64,000 bases of DNA from an uncultured Atopobium sp. (GTDB lineage Bacteria; Actinomycetota; Coriobacteriia; Coriobacteriales; Atopobiaceae). The notes under the pieces are model-generated. The model saw nothing but the letters and a program-made list of their open reading frames with translations, was not told the DNA's origin and made no database searches. Shown piece by piece: positions 34,164 through 42,863 of the stretch (the first letter of the stretch is position 1; the number at the start of each line of letters is the position of its first letter). The position numbers and the translations under genes are program-made. Location: NCBI GenBank assembly GCA_916715765.1, contig CAKAPG010000002.1:1-64000 (forward strand), read 5' to 3'.

Positions 34164-35033
34164 ATGAATGAAACCAACTCTGTTCTGTACCAGCGAGAAG
34201 GCTCGTACATCCCTCGCATCGCCGCAGTGCATGACCTCTGCGGATACGGAAAATGCTCGCTTGGCGTAGCTATTCCGGTTTTGTCGGCAGCGGGATGTGA
34301 CGTTTGCCCAGTACCTACGTCACTTTTCTCAGCACACACCAAGTTCCCTACGTTCTACATGCACGACACCACCAACATGCTCGAGGATTATCTGGATGCA
34401 TGGCAGGAAGAGGGCATTGACCTGGACGCCGTTTATTCCGGCTTCCTTGGCGCAGCAGAACAGGTTGCAAGCATTCAGCGTTTGTACCAGGAGCATCCAA
34501 AGGCGCTTCGTGTTGTCGATCCAGTTATGGGCGATGGCGGCAAGATGTATCCAACCTATACGCAAGAGCTTTGCGATGCAATGAAATCCCTGGTAAACGG
34601 TGCAGATATTCTGACGCCAAACCTTACTGAAGCTTCGATTTTGACTGGTATTCCATACGCTGGTCAGGATTTGACTGATGAGCAGGTAGATGAGCTGCTT
34701 GATGCACTGCTTGCGATGGGCGCCAAGTGTGTTGTTCTTAAGGGCATTGTTCGCGGTGATGGCCTTATTCGCAACTTTGTTGCTACCGAGTCCGAGCGCG
34801 GCGAGATTGTTTCCGAGCTTCTCCCCTACATGCTACACGGCACCGGCGATTTGTTTGCTTCTGCGCTTTTAGCTGCAGTTATGTGTGGTCAGGAAATCGC
34901 TGACGCGGTTGAGTTCGCTGGTGAGTTTGTCTGCGAGTCCATGGAAATCACTCGCGAGCAGCCAAACTTTGAGCTTCGTGGCGTTTCGTTTGAGACAAAG
35001 CTAGGCCTGATTGCTCAGCTTCTTCATGAGTAA
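34164..35033 (+). CDS. pdxY: Pyridoxal/pyridoxamine kinase (PdxY/PdxK-type)
   Basis: This 289-residue ribokinase-fold kinase has AAVHDLCGYGKCSLGVAIPVLS at the start, VVDPVMGDGGKMYPTYTQ in the middle and LHGTGDLFASALLAAV with the catalytic Asp. It salvages vitamin B6 by phosphorylating pyridoxal. AAAGGAAACTGTA precedes the ATG. Confidence 0.88.
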   Translation: MNETNSVLYQREGSYIPRIAAVHDLCGYGKCSLGVAIPVLSAAGCDVCPVPTSLFSAHTKFPTFYMHDTTNMLEDYLDAWQEEGIDLDAVYSGFLGAAEQVASIQRLYQEHPKALRVVDPVMGDGGKMYPTYTQELCDAMKSLVNGADILTPNLTEASILTGIPYAGQDLTDEQVDELLDALLAMGAKCVVLKGIVRGDGLIRNFVATESERGEIVSELLPYMLHGTGDLFASALLAAVMCGQEIADAVEFAGEFVCESMEITREQPNFELRGVSFETKLGLIAQLLHE

Positions 35034-35050
35034 AAGCTCGCGCAAGCTGC

Positions 35051-35080
35051 GCTGCTAGTGTAAAACTTTACACTAGCAGC
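35051..35080. repeat. 14-bp arm palindrome after pdxY
   Basis: GCTGCTAGTGTAAA (35051-35064) and TTTACACTAGCAGC (35067-35080) are perfect inverted copies around AC. It is followed by AAAATC, not by T. It could be an RNA 3'-end structure or an operator. Confidence 0.5.
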
Positions 35081-35103
35081 AAAATCAAACATGATTCTTT
35101 GCC

Positions 35104-35140
35104 ATAGATGCCCACTCACATAGAGTGGGCATCTATTTTT
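35104..35140 (+). terminator. Terminator of pdxY
   Basis: ATAGATGCCCACTC (35104-35117) pairs perfectly with GAGTGGGCATCTAT (35123-35136), with TTTTTG after. Confidence 0.85.
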
Positions 35141-35236
35141 GTGCCTGCGGTTGGCGCTATGCATGAAAATGTATTTTACGGGCACTTTATTCGTTTCATT
35201 TTTTATCAAGCAAACATTGAACTTCAAAATAGGGCG

Positions 35237-35406
35237 AAAAAGGTAAAAAACCCGTTTAGTTGGAACTCAAGGGAATTACTTAATGATTTGATATTAATAA
35301 AAGGCCAGTTGGCGCTAAACGGACGGCATATTGCTGGCTCTAAATAGCTCAAAATCGTCATGCATAAAGATTAAAACCTCCAACTAAACGGGTTTTTTAC
35401 CTTTTT
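35237..35406. repeat. MITE-like element with perfect 28-bp inverted repeats
   Basis: Positions 35237-35264 are the exact reverse complement of 35379-35406 and include ACCCGTTTAGTTGGA. The spacer of 114 nt holds another partial copy (CTAAACGG near 35317) and no gene. AAAATCGTC occurs inside and again just outside the right arm. The whole 170-bp unit fills most of the 554-bp gap 35034-35587. The A- and T-rich ends could also make it a two-way terminator. Confidence 0.65.
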
Positions 35407-35531
35407 GGGACCAAAATCGTCTTGGAAACACCAATCCGCTTACTTTCTGCCAAATTAACGTGCAAAGTCATTCGCCGTGCCACCATTTTGAGGCGCGCCG
35501 ACCTCCCGATGAGTCACTTCAGGCAGCGCAA

Positions 35532-35565
35532 GCAAAAGAGCCGCTGACGCCAGCGGCTCTTTTGC
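35532..35565 (-). terminator. Terminator of the anchored membrane protein gene
   Basis: GCAAAAGAGCCGCTG (35532-35546) pairs perfectly with CAGCGGCTCTTTTGC (35551-35565), giving CTTTTGC on the minus strand 22 bases after the stop. Confidence 0.8.
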
Positions 35566-35587
35566 ACTTTTTCTCAGGTGAGACAGA

Positions 35588-36511
35588 CTACTTGGTGCTT
35601 GAAGAACTGTCGGATGTACCTGTGGTGTTAGTGGTTCCTGTGGTACCAGTAGTTCCTGTTGTGCCAGTTGTAGTGTTCTTCTTTGTTGAAGAGTCACCAC
35701 CAACGATTCCGCCAAGCACGCGAACTGGCGTAAATGACGTTGCAATCTGGTCACGCAATTCTTTTTGAATGGTGTCGTTTGCACCAGTAATGACCATGGT
35801 GATGTTTACACCATCAGAAGATTGCGTCTTTGAGAACGTAAAGGTAAAGATAGGTGTTGCGTCTCCACCAGGTTTAAGGAATCCAAAGAGCTGAGATTTC
35901 TGCAACTCACCTTGGTCATTTCTATGAACACTAACGTGGTAGACAACGGTATTGATTCGTGGGTTGAGCAGCGCGTTAATGGCAAACGCCTGAGCCTGAA
36001 CACTGGATCCTGCATAGCATTCAAGCACGTCTTTTGAGGTGGTGTCGGTAACCGTTACCTCAACGCGACCAGTGTTCTCGTCAGCTTCCTGAACCGAGAA
36101 ATCCTCAGGAAACTGCGTGAATCCATTACCCCACTCAACGCCTCCACGCAGTGCGGATGCAACAGATCGTACCGTAACTGATTCAGTTAGATTTGCTGTG
36201 TTGGCTCGACGAATAACACCGCAAGAAACCTGCATCAGAACAACAATTACCAGGAAAACCAGGACAAAAAGGACCGCTGTCTTTGTAATGACCTTCTCGA
36301 TATTTGATCCCGAAGGATCAGATCCCGAGAGCGGGTCAACGTCTACCGCTACAGCTCCACCCTGCCTGCGAGCACGCTCTTGAGCTGCGCGTTCCTCGTT
36401 AGGATGACCTGTCTCGTCTACCTTGGTAAACAACTCTTCAGCTGCGTCAGCGTCAAGCGCGCCCTTCTGGCGACGCGCGAAGCGTGAACGTTCTGCATCA
36501 TCTTTAGCCAT
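35588..36511 (-). CDS. Single-pass membrane protein of unknown function with Thr/Gly tail
   Basis: This 307-residue protein has a charged cytoplasmic N-terminus (1-70) with HPNEERAAQERARRQGG, one helix at about 77-96 (TAVLFVLVFLVIVVLMQVSC), an extracytoplasmic domain of about 160 residues and a low-complexity tail of GTT repeats ending in Ser/Lys. The helix ends in VSC, but it is not at the N-terminus, so it is not a classic lipoprotein. No family recognised. It lies downstream of the ABC exporter (136-bp gap), so a link is possible. Confidence 0.7.
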   Translation of the reverse strand: MAKDDAERSRFARRQKGALDADAAEELFTKVDETGHPNEERAAQERARRQGGAVAVDVDPLSGSDPSGSNIEKVITKTAVLFVLVFLVIVVLMQVSCGVIRRANTANLTESVTVRSVASALRGGVEWGNGFTQFPEDFSVQEADENTGRVEVTVTDTTSKDVLECYAGSSVQAQAFAINALLNPRINTVVYHVSVHRNDQGELQKSQLFGFLKPGGDATPIFTFTFSKTQSSDGVNITMVITGANDTIQKELRDQIATSFTPVRVLGGIVGGDSSTKKNTTTGTTGTTGTTGTTNTTGTSDSSSSTK

Positions 36512-36647
36512 GTAGCTCTCTCATTCAACCTGCATAAACACGCTTTCAAAGCGTGCAATGCGTTGACTTTTGATCTTTGGTTACGAGCCGTCGGTTTGCA
36601 AACTGCAAGCTGCAAACCGCGTTTCGCAAAGCACCTAATGCTCTATT

Positions 36648-38456
36648 TTACCGCCTTGCGAGATTTGGCGCACCACCAAACTGCATTTGATAGTAATGAG
36701 CGTAGATTCCGCCTTTTTCTAGCAGTTCATCATGGGTTCCACGCTCAACTGCACGGCCTTGGTTGATGGTAATAATCTCATCAGCGCCCATGATCGTGGA
36801 AAGACGGTGAGCAATGACCAGCGTGGTTCTGTTCTTTGCCAGCTCGGAAAGGGACTCCTGGACCGCACGCTCGGACTCGTTGTCCAGAGCAGAAGTAGCC
36901 TCGTCCAGGATGAGCAGTGGAGGGTTCTTGAGGAACACGCGCGCAATGGAAATGCGCTGCTTTTGTCCGCCAGAAAGCCTTGTTCCACGCTGTCCAACCT
37001 GCGTGTCATATCCGTCAGGCAATGACTCGATAAACTCAGAGATGTTTGCGCGCTTTGCGGCAAGCGCAATGTCGGCTGCGGAAGCCTCAGGGCAACCGTA
37101 TGCAATGTTCTCCGCAATAGTGCCGTCAAAGAGATACACGTCCTGTTGGACCATACCAATTGCCGAGCGCAAACTGTGCTGCGTAACGGAGCGAATGTCC
37201 TGGCCGTCAATGGTGATGCTTCCGCTTGTAACATCATAGAAGCGTGGCAATAAAGCGCAGGTAGTGGACTTGCCCCCGCCTGAAGGCCCAACCAGCGCAA
37301 CGGTTTTTCCACTCTCAATATGAAGATTCAAGCCGTTGATAACGTCTTCGGCATCGTTGTAAGAAAAATGAACGTCCTGGTAGATGATATCGCCAGCAGT
37401 AATCTGAATGTCGTGAGCATCAGACGCATCTTGAATATCCGGCTGAGTTTCAAGAATTTCCGAGAAACGCTTAAAGCCCGCAAGACCCTTCTGGAACGTC
37501 TCAGTAAAGTTCAGAATGTTCATGATTGGCGTGGTGAACAGCGAGATGTAGAGCGCATACGTAGCCAGGTCAATGGCTTGCATCTGACCCTGAGCAATCA
37601 TCCAACCGCCCAAAACCAACACGACAGTGTTCAAAACGCCCATCATGCCAGAGATGGCAGCTTGATACCTACCCATGGCCTGGTACATGTTGGCCTTGGA
37701 GTCTAAGTATGCCGAGTTGCTTGCCCTGAATTTCTTGCGCTCGTGATCTTCTGCCGCAAAACCCTTAACCACGCGAATACCAGAAAGTGAGTCTTCTAGC
37801 TGGGTATTTACGTCGGAAATGCGCATGCGGTTCTCTTTAAAAATACCACGCATGTGCACGTTGGCAAAGAAATTGAACATTACTAGCACAGCAGCAATTC
37901 CGGCGAGCACCAGCGTAAGAGGCACGTTAATAAAAGCCAGAATGACAAAAGAACCGGCAATTTCAAGCAGGCCAATAATCAGGTACTCGGGGCCGTGGTG
38001 CGCCGTCTCGGAAATGTCAAACAAGTCAGATACCAGGCGACTCATCAGATCACCCGTCTTGTGGCGATCATAATACGAGAAACTCATGCGCTCGTATGCG
38101 TCAAACAGGTCTTCTCGCATCTTGCTTTCCATGCGGGCGCCCATGATGTGTCCCCAGCTAATAACAAAGTAGCGGCACAGAAAGTGGACAAAATACATCA
38201 CGACAAGGCCGACGGCAATAAATACCAGGCTGCCAAGGATGGCATCTTTACCCTGCGTAAACAGTCCCTTTGTGAGCAATCGTAGAATTTGAGGGAACGC
38301 CAGCTCGATGCAAGCCAAAATGATGGCGCAGATAGTGTCCAGAATGAACAGGTGCTTTTGCGGAGCGTAATAAGAAAGAAAACTGGCAAACAGCGATTTT
38401 CGATGTTTGCCAGGGGCGTTGTTACCAGGTACAGGGCGAGAAGAACGGTCAAGCAT
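36648..38456 (-). CDS. ABC exporter with fused membrane and ATPase domains
   Basis: This 602-residue protein has a six-helix type IV exporter domain (about 25-340) and an ATPase with Walker A GPSGGGKST, signature LSGGQKQR, Walker B LLILDEATSALD and H-loop IAHRLST. It works as a homo- or heterodimer to export lipids, drugs or peptides (MsbA/Lmr type); the substrate is not visible. It starts 6 nt after the Nudix gene stop, so it is in the purA-purD-Nudix operon. Confidence 0.88.
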   Translation of the reverse strand: MLDRSSRPVPGNNAPGKHRKSLFASFLSYYAPQKHLFILDTICAIILACIELAFPQILRLLTKGLFTQGKDAILGSLVFIAVGLVVMYFVHFLCRYFVISWGHIMGARMESKMREDLFDAYERMSFSYYDRHKTGDLMSRLVSDLFDISETAHHGPEYLIIGLLEIAGSFVILAFINVPLTLVLAGIAAVLVMFNFFANVHMRGIFKENRMRISDVNTQLEDSLSGIRVVKGFAAEDHERKKFRASNSAYLDSKANMYQAMGRYQAAISGMMGVLNTVVLVLGGWMIAQGQMQAIDLATYALYISLFTTPIMNILNFTETFQKGLAGFKRFSEILETQPDIQDASDAHDIQITAGDIIYQDVHFSYNDAEDVINGLNLHIESGKTVALVGPSGGGKSTTCALLPRFYDVTSGSITIDGQDIRSVTQHSLRSAIGMVQQDVYLFDGTIAENIAYGCPEASAADIALAAKRANISEFIESLPDGYDTQVGQRGTRLSGGQKQRISIARVFLKNPPLLILDEATSALDNESERAVQESLSELAKNRTTLVIAHRLSTIMGADEIITINQGRAVERGTHDELLEKGGIYAHYYQMQFGGAPNLARR

Positions 38457-38462
38457 GCGTAA

Positions 38463-39308
38463 TTACTCCATAGGCAATCGGTGTGAAATTGAATCGCAGA
38501 TAAGAGCTCCAATGATAGTCTTTGCATCCTCGATTTTGCCGTCGAGAACAGCATCTACCAGCTCAGATAATGGAACAAGATCAACGTTAATGAATTCGTC
38601 AGCATCTGGGTCTGACCCCTCAAAGGTCAGCTCAGTTGCCATGTAAAGGTGAATAAGCTCGTCAGTAAAACCATCGGAAGTAGCGGTGGTGGTGAGAAAA
38701 GCCATCTTCCCCGCCTTCATTCCTGTCTCTTCCAGCAGCTCACGATGGGCACAATCCAGAGGATCCTCACCTGGGTCAAGCTTTCCCGCAGGTAGCTCAA
38801 CTGTTACACGACCAAGCGCAGTTCGATACTGACGAACCAGGCAAATTCTGCCCTCATCAGTCAGCGCAACAATAGCCACAGCTCCTGGATGACGCACAAC
38901 ATCGCGAAGAGCAGTGCGTCCATCAGGGAGAGAAACACGAAGACGATTCACGTCAAAAATGCGACCAACCCAGACGGTATCCTCAGAGAGAGGCTTTTCT
39001 TCCAGAGAAGCGTCGCGCGCATCCTCTGTACCTGCGACAAAGCTGCGTTTTTGTGGCTCACCTGAATGATGATAGGCGGCATCGCCCACAGTAACGCGCT
39101 CCCCATCGTAAGTAAGCGAATTAACCGCTGAGTGCAAATCATTGCGAGCAGAGTCAAATACCTCTGGAGTTACCTGCATGTCAGCGTCGAGAATCTCTGG
39201 CTCAGTAGACTGCATGTCATCAAACACGTCGTTAAACTGAGCGCTGGTCTGATTACTGTTCCAGGCGCCGTCCTGCACGTTGGTTTTCTCGTCATTTTGA
39301 TTTGCCAT
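38463..39308 (-). CDS. Nudix hydrolase (ADP-ribose pyrophosphatase-like) with N-terminal extension
   Basis: This 281-residue protein has a perfect Nudix box (G-x5-E-x7-RELLEETGM) near 193-215 and the flanking pattern CLVRQYRTALGRVTVELPAGKLDPGE of ADP-ribose pyrophosphatases. It would hydrolyse ADP-ribose or a related nucleotide sugar. About 110 residues of acidic, poorly ordered sequence precede the catalytic domain; ordinary family members are about 180-200 residues. The ATG at 39308 is preferred to an upstream TTG. It lies 15 nt from the PurD stop. Confidence 0.82.
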   Translation of the reverse strand: MANQNDEKTNVQDGAWNSNQTSAQFNDVFDDMQSTEPEILDADMQVTPEVFDSARNDLHSAVNSLTYDGERVTVGDAAYHHSGEPQKRSFVAGTEDARDASLEEKPLSEDTVWVGRIFDVNRLRVSLPDGRTALRDVVRHPGAVAIVALTDEGRICLVRQYRTALGRVTVELPAGKLDPGEDPLDCAHRELLEETGMKAGKMAFLTTTATSDGFTDELIHLYMATELTFEGSDPDADEFINVDLVPLSELVDAVLDGKIEDAKTIIGALICDSISHRLPME

Positions 39309-39323
39309 AGCCACTAACCTCAA

Positions 39324-41438
39324 TTATTTTTCTGGACGGCCCTGAAGAGCCTTAAGTCCAATATCGTGCCTGAGCTGCTTACCTTCAAAGTTGATCAGAT
39401 CACAGGCCTCGTATGCACGAGCGCGAGCTTCCTCAAAAGTTGGAGCAAGCGCAGTAACGTTGAGCACGCGACCGCCAGCAGTAACAATCTTTCCGTCTTC
39501 AGTCTGAGCAGTTCCTGCGTGATAGACAGAGACGCCCTCAAGCTGCTGAGCAGCCTCGATACCAGTAATCTCCTTACCCTTCTCGTAGGAGCCAGGATAT
39601 CCAGCACTTGCAAGAACAACAGAAACAGCAACTGTATCCGACCAGGAAACCTGCTGATGACGAAGGGTGCCGTTGTCACAAGCCATCAAAATTGAAACCA
39701 AGTCTCCCTCAAGGCGAGGCAACACAACCTGAGTCTCTGGATCACCAAAGCGAGCGTTGAACTCAAGAACCTTAGGACCGTCTTTGGTCAGCATAAATCC
39801 GCCGTAAAGGCAGCCGGAATAGTTGATACCCTCTTTTTTGAGCTGGTCAACAACGCGCTGCTCAATGGCAATCATCTGGGAAAGCTCTTCGTCAGTCACA
39901 AAAGGAACAGGGGAATAGACGCCCATGCCACCGGTGTTAGGACCCTTATCGTCGTCGTAAGCGCGCTTGTGATCCTGGGCTGTTGCCAGCGGAACCACGT
40001 ACGTTCCATCAGTCAACGCAAGAAGCGAGCACTCTGGCCCCTCAAGGAACTCCTCGACAACAACGGTTGCTCCTGCATCGCCAAAGTGACCCGAGAAACA
40101 CTCACGGACGCCTTCGAGGGCCTGCTCAAGCTCAGTTGCAACAATAACACCTTTACCTGCAGCAAGACCGTCTGCCTTAACAACAACAGGTGCACCGATG
40201 TGACGAACATACGCCTCGCAAGACTCCTGATCAGTGAAAGACTTCCAAGCTGCAGTTGGAACGTTTGCTCGCTCCATAACGCCCTTGGCAAACGCCTTTG
40301 AGCCCTCCATCTGCGCTGCATTCTGATTAGGGCCAAAGCATGCAATACCGGCCTGGCGAACAGCGTCTGCAACGCCCACAACAAGAGGTGCCTCAGGGCC
40401 AATAACTACCAGATTGATGCCCTTTTCCTTGACAAAAGCAACAACCTCATCAGGATTATTTTGATCAATAGGAGCAATCTCTGCCTGGGTAGCCATGCCG
40501 CCATTACCTGGAGCAACGTAAATTTTTCCTGCACGAGGCGATTCTTGCAGCTTGGTTAAGAGAGCATGCTCACGACCACCCGCGCCAAGCAACAAAATAT
40601 CAACGGTGTCATTCATAAGTACTCCAGCCTTCTGATACAACGCCTTTGGGATACAAGCAACGCCAACAGCGCCTTCTCCAAGATGTTTTTTAAACTCAGG
40701 GGAAGCAAGTCTTTCTGCAATACATTCTGCATCATATTCATTGGTTTTAAGCGGCTTTTTGAGATGCTTTTCTATGCGTTTCTCGCCACTTGAAATCACA
40801 ACGTATTTGAGCTCGCCGCGCTTTACAAAACAAGCGCTCATAAGACGAGAAATTCTTGCTGCTAGATCGGTAAAATCCGATGAACGAGCAACCTCTGTGC
40901 ACCTTCCGCCAACCAAACGATACAAATACATATCATTTGAAATGCGCCTATGCAAACGCTCAAGTCGAAGTCTTAAAGAAAGCCTGGGGTGCTTGTCCTT
41001 GCTTTTATGTAGGACAACCTTGTTCATTGCGATGTACATTGTGGCAACTACTTCAGCCAGCTCTTGTGCATATGCGCAAGCAGCTTCAAATGAAGCTCCA
41101 GACTTTCTTGCCACACTTAAGCGCTCTAGCATGATTCCCATAGCAGTGGGCATATTTCCGCTATCTACCAGGCAAATTGAGCTTGAAATATCAGGATTGT
41201 TCTGGCAAGCCTTTTTTGCCGTAAGAAGCGAGTCAGAAAAATCTGCATACACATGGAGCGAGAGGATCTTTTGAGCTCCTGACTCAAAAATACCTCGGTA
41301 AAACTCGCCTACCTGATCAGCATCTGAACTCAGAGCTCCAGGTATTACAGAAACCCCCAGGGCTTCAAGCTGGGAAGCTTCAAGCCCACAGGGGTTATCG
41401 CAAACTATTGCAAAAGTTGAGCAGTCCGAAGACGCCAC
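39324..41438 (-). CDS. purD: DegV-like domain fused to phosphoribosylamine-glycine ligase PurD
   Basis: The 704-codon frame joins a divergent DegV-like domain (1-272; IVCDNPCGLEASQLEALGV, SICLVDSGNMPTAMGI) to a full PurD (275-704; ILLLGAGGREHALLTKL, KADGLAAGKGVIVA, PNTGGMGVYSPVPF, LEFNARFGDPETQVVLPRL). PurD makes GAR in step 2 of purine synthesis; DegV proteins bind fatty acids. The frame starts at a GTG whose ribosome binding site, GGAGGTAA, contains the purA stop codon, so the two are coupled. A second start exists: the ATG at 40616 has CTGGAG six bases upstream and would give a normal 430-residue PurD. Both products may be made. The usual DegV serine motif is altered. Confidence 0.85.
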   Translation of the reverse strand: MASSDCSTFAIVCDNPCGLEASQLEALGVSVIPGALSSDADQVGEFYRGIFESGAQKILSLHVYADFSDSLLTAKKACQNNPDISSSICLVDSGNMPTAMGIMLERLSVARKSGASFEAACAYAQELAEVVATMYIAMNKVVLHKSKDKHPRLSLRLRLERLHRRISNDMYLYRLVGGRCTEVARSSDFTDLAARISRLMSACFVKRGELKYVVISSGEKRIEKHLKKPLKTNEYDAECIAERLASPEFKKHLGEGAVGVACIPKALYQKAGVLMNDTVDILLLGAGGREHALLTKLQESPRAGKIYVAPGNGGMATQAEIAPIDQNNPDEVVAFVKEKGINLVVIGPEAPLVVGVADAVRQAGIACFGPNQNAAQMEGSKAFAKGVMERANVPTAAWKSFTDQESCEAYVRHIGAPVVVKADGLAAGKGVIVATELEQALEGVRECFSGHFGDAGATVVVEEFLEGPECSLLALTDGTYVVPLATAQDHKRAYDDDKGPNTGGMGVYSPVPFVTDEELSQMIAIEQRVVDQLKKEGINYSGCLYGGFMLTKDGPKVLEFNARFGDPETQVVLPRLEGDLVSILMACDNGTLRHQQVSWSDTVAVSVVLASAGYPGSYEKGKEITGIEAAQQLEGVSVYHAGTAQTEDGKIVTAGGRVLNVTALAPTFEEARARAYEACDLINFEGKQLRHDIGLKALQGRPEK

Positions 41439-41441
41439 GGG

Positions 41442-42722
41442 TTACCTCCAGTAGCGGTCGATTGTCTGCTCGCGATCTGGACCAACGGTGATGATAGAAA
41501 CGCGTACACCAGCAAGCTGCTCCAGGAAGTCAATGTAGTCCTTAGCCTCACGAGGCAGCTGGTAGAAGTTGCGAACATTGGAGATATCGCACTTCCAACC
41601 AGGAAGAGTCTCGTAGACAGGCTTTGCGTGATAGAAAACGCTCTGATGCTCTGGAACGGTCTTGTAAATCTTGCCGTCGCACTCATATGCGACGCAGACC
41701 TTAATCTCGTCTAGGCAGCCAAGAACGTCAAGCTTAGTGATTGCAAGGTCGGTAAGACCGTTGATACGAGCTGCGTAGTTAACAACTACAGCGTCATACC
41801 AACCGCAGCGACGCTTACGACCGGTAGTTACACCGTACTCATGACCAACTTCGCCGAGAAGATCGCCTGTCTCGTCAAAGAGCTCTGTTGGGAATGGACC
41901 AGAACCAACACGTGTGAGGTAAGCCTTTGCGATACCCAAGACACGGTCAATGTTGGTTGGACCAACACCAGAACCAGTAACCGCGCCACCAGCGGTGCAG
42001 TTAGAAGAGGTAACAAATGGATAGGTGCCGTGGTCAATATCAAGCATGGTTGCCTGAGCACCCTCAAAGAGAATGTTCTTGCCAGCCTCAAGCTCTTCGT
42101 TGAGGAAGAGAGAAGACTCAACAATGTAAGGACGAATGCGATCTGCATAAGGCAGGTAGGTCTCGCAAATTTGGTCAACGGTATAGGTTGAAAGACCATA
42201 CACAAGACTCAAGATTGGATTGGTGTACTCAAGTGCAGCTTCAAGCTTCTTGCGGAAGATCTTCTCGTCAAGCATGTCCTGAATACGCAGGCCAGTGCGG
42301 TTCATCTTGTCCATATAAGTTGGGCCGACACCGCGCTTGGTGGTACCAATAAGGTTCTTACCCAGCTTTTTCTCGTGCACGCCATCAAGATCTTTGTGAT
42401 AAGGCATAACAATGTGAGCGTTGCCGGAAATCTTAAGAAGATCGCAAGAAATACCCTTGCTCTCCAGCATGTCAATCTCACCGAGAAGGACCTCTGGATC
42501 AACAATGCAGCCATTGCCAATAACTGGATAGGTATTCTCATACATAACGCCAGATGGAACCTGGTGGAGTGCAAGCTTTGTATCTCCAGCAATTACCGTG
42601 TGGCCTGCATTTGCACCACCTGCGTAACGGCAAACAACGTCAAAATCTCCGGAAATGAGGTCGGTAACCTTACCCTTACCCTCGTCTCCCCACTGAGCAC
42701 CAACAAGTACGGAAGCTGGCAT
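41442..42722 (-). CDS. purA: Adenylosuccinate synthetase PurA
   Basis: This 426-residue GTP-dependent enzyme joins IMP and aspartate on the way to AMP. Marks include VLVGAQWGDEGKGKVTDLI, GGANAGHTV, IGTTKRGVGPTYMDKMNR and GGAVTGSGVGPTNIDRVLG, then GVTTGRKRRCGW. The ATG at 42722 has AGGGGAGAACTT upstream. The stop overlaps the ribosome binding site of the DegV-PurD gene. Confidence 0.94.
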   Translation of the reverse strand: MPASVLVGAQWGDEGKGKVTDLISGDFDVVCRYAGGANAGHTVIAGDTKLALHQVPSGVMYENTYPVIGNGCIVDPEVLLGEIDMLESKGISCDLLKISGNAHIVMPYHKDLDGVHEKKLGKNLIGTTKRGVGPTYMDKMNRTGLRIQDMLDEKIFRKKLEAALEYTNPILSLVYGLSTYTVDQICETYLPYADRIRPYIVESSLFLNEELEAGKNILFEGAQATMLDIDHGTYPFVTSSNCTAGGAVTGSGVGPTNIDRVLGIAKAYLTRVGSGPFPTELFDETGDLLGEVGHEYGVTTGRKRRCGWYDAVVVNYAARINGLTDLAITKLDVLGCLDEIKVCVAYECDGKIYKTVPEHQSVFYHAKPVYETLPGWKCDISNVRNFYQLPREAKDYIDFLEQLAGVRVSIITVGPDREQTIDRYWR

Positions 42723-42863
42723 AAGTTCTCCCCTATCGCAGCTATCTACAAACACGACCATTACATGACGGTTGCAACCTCTTTAGGGGTTGCTTCATAA
42801 GTATATCTAATACCGCTGGCAAAAGCACAGAAGCGCGAAGGTTTTGTCACACATAAGAAACGA

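Noticed and set aside
39324..40616. Separate purD gene with a stop between it and DegV
   Set aside because: The frame is open through the junction with no stop; the internal start is noted as an extra start, not as proof of two genes.
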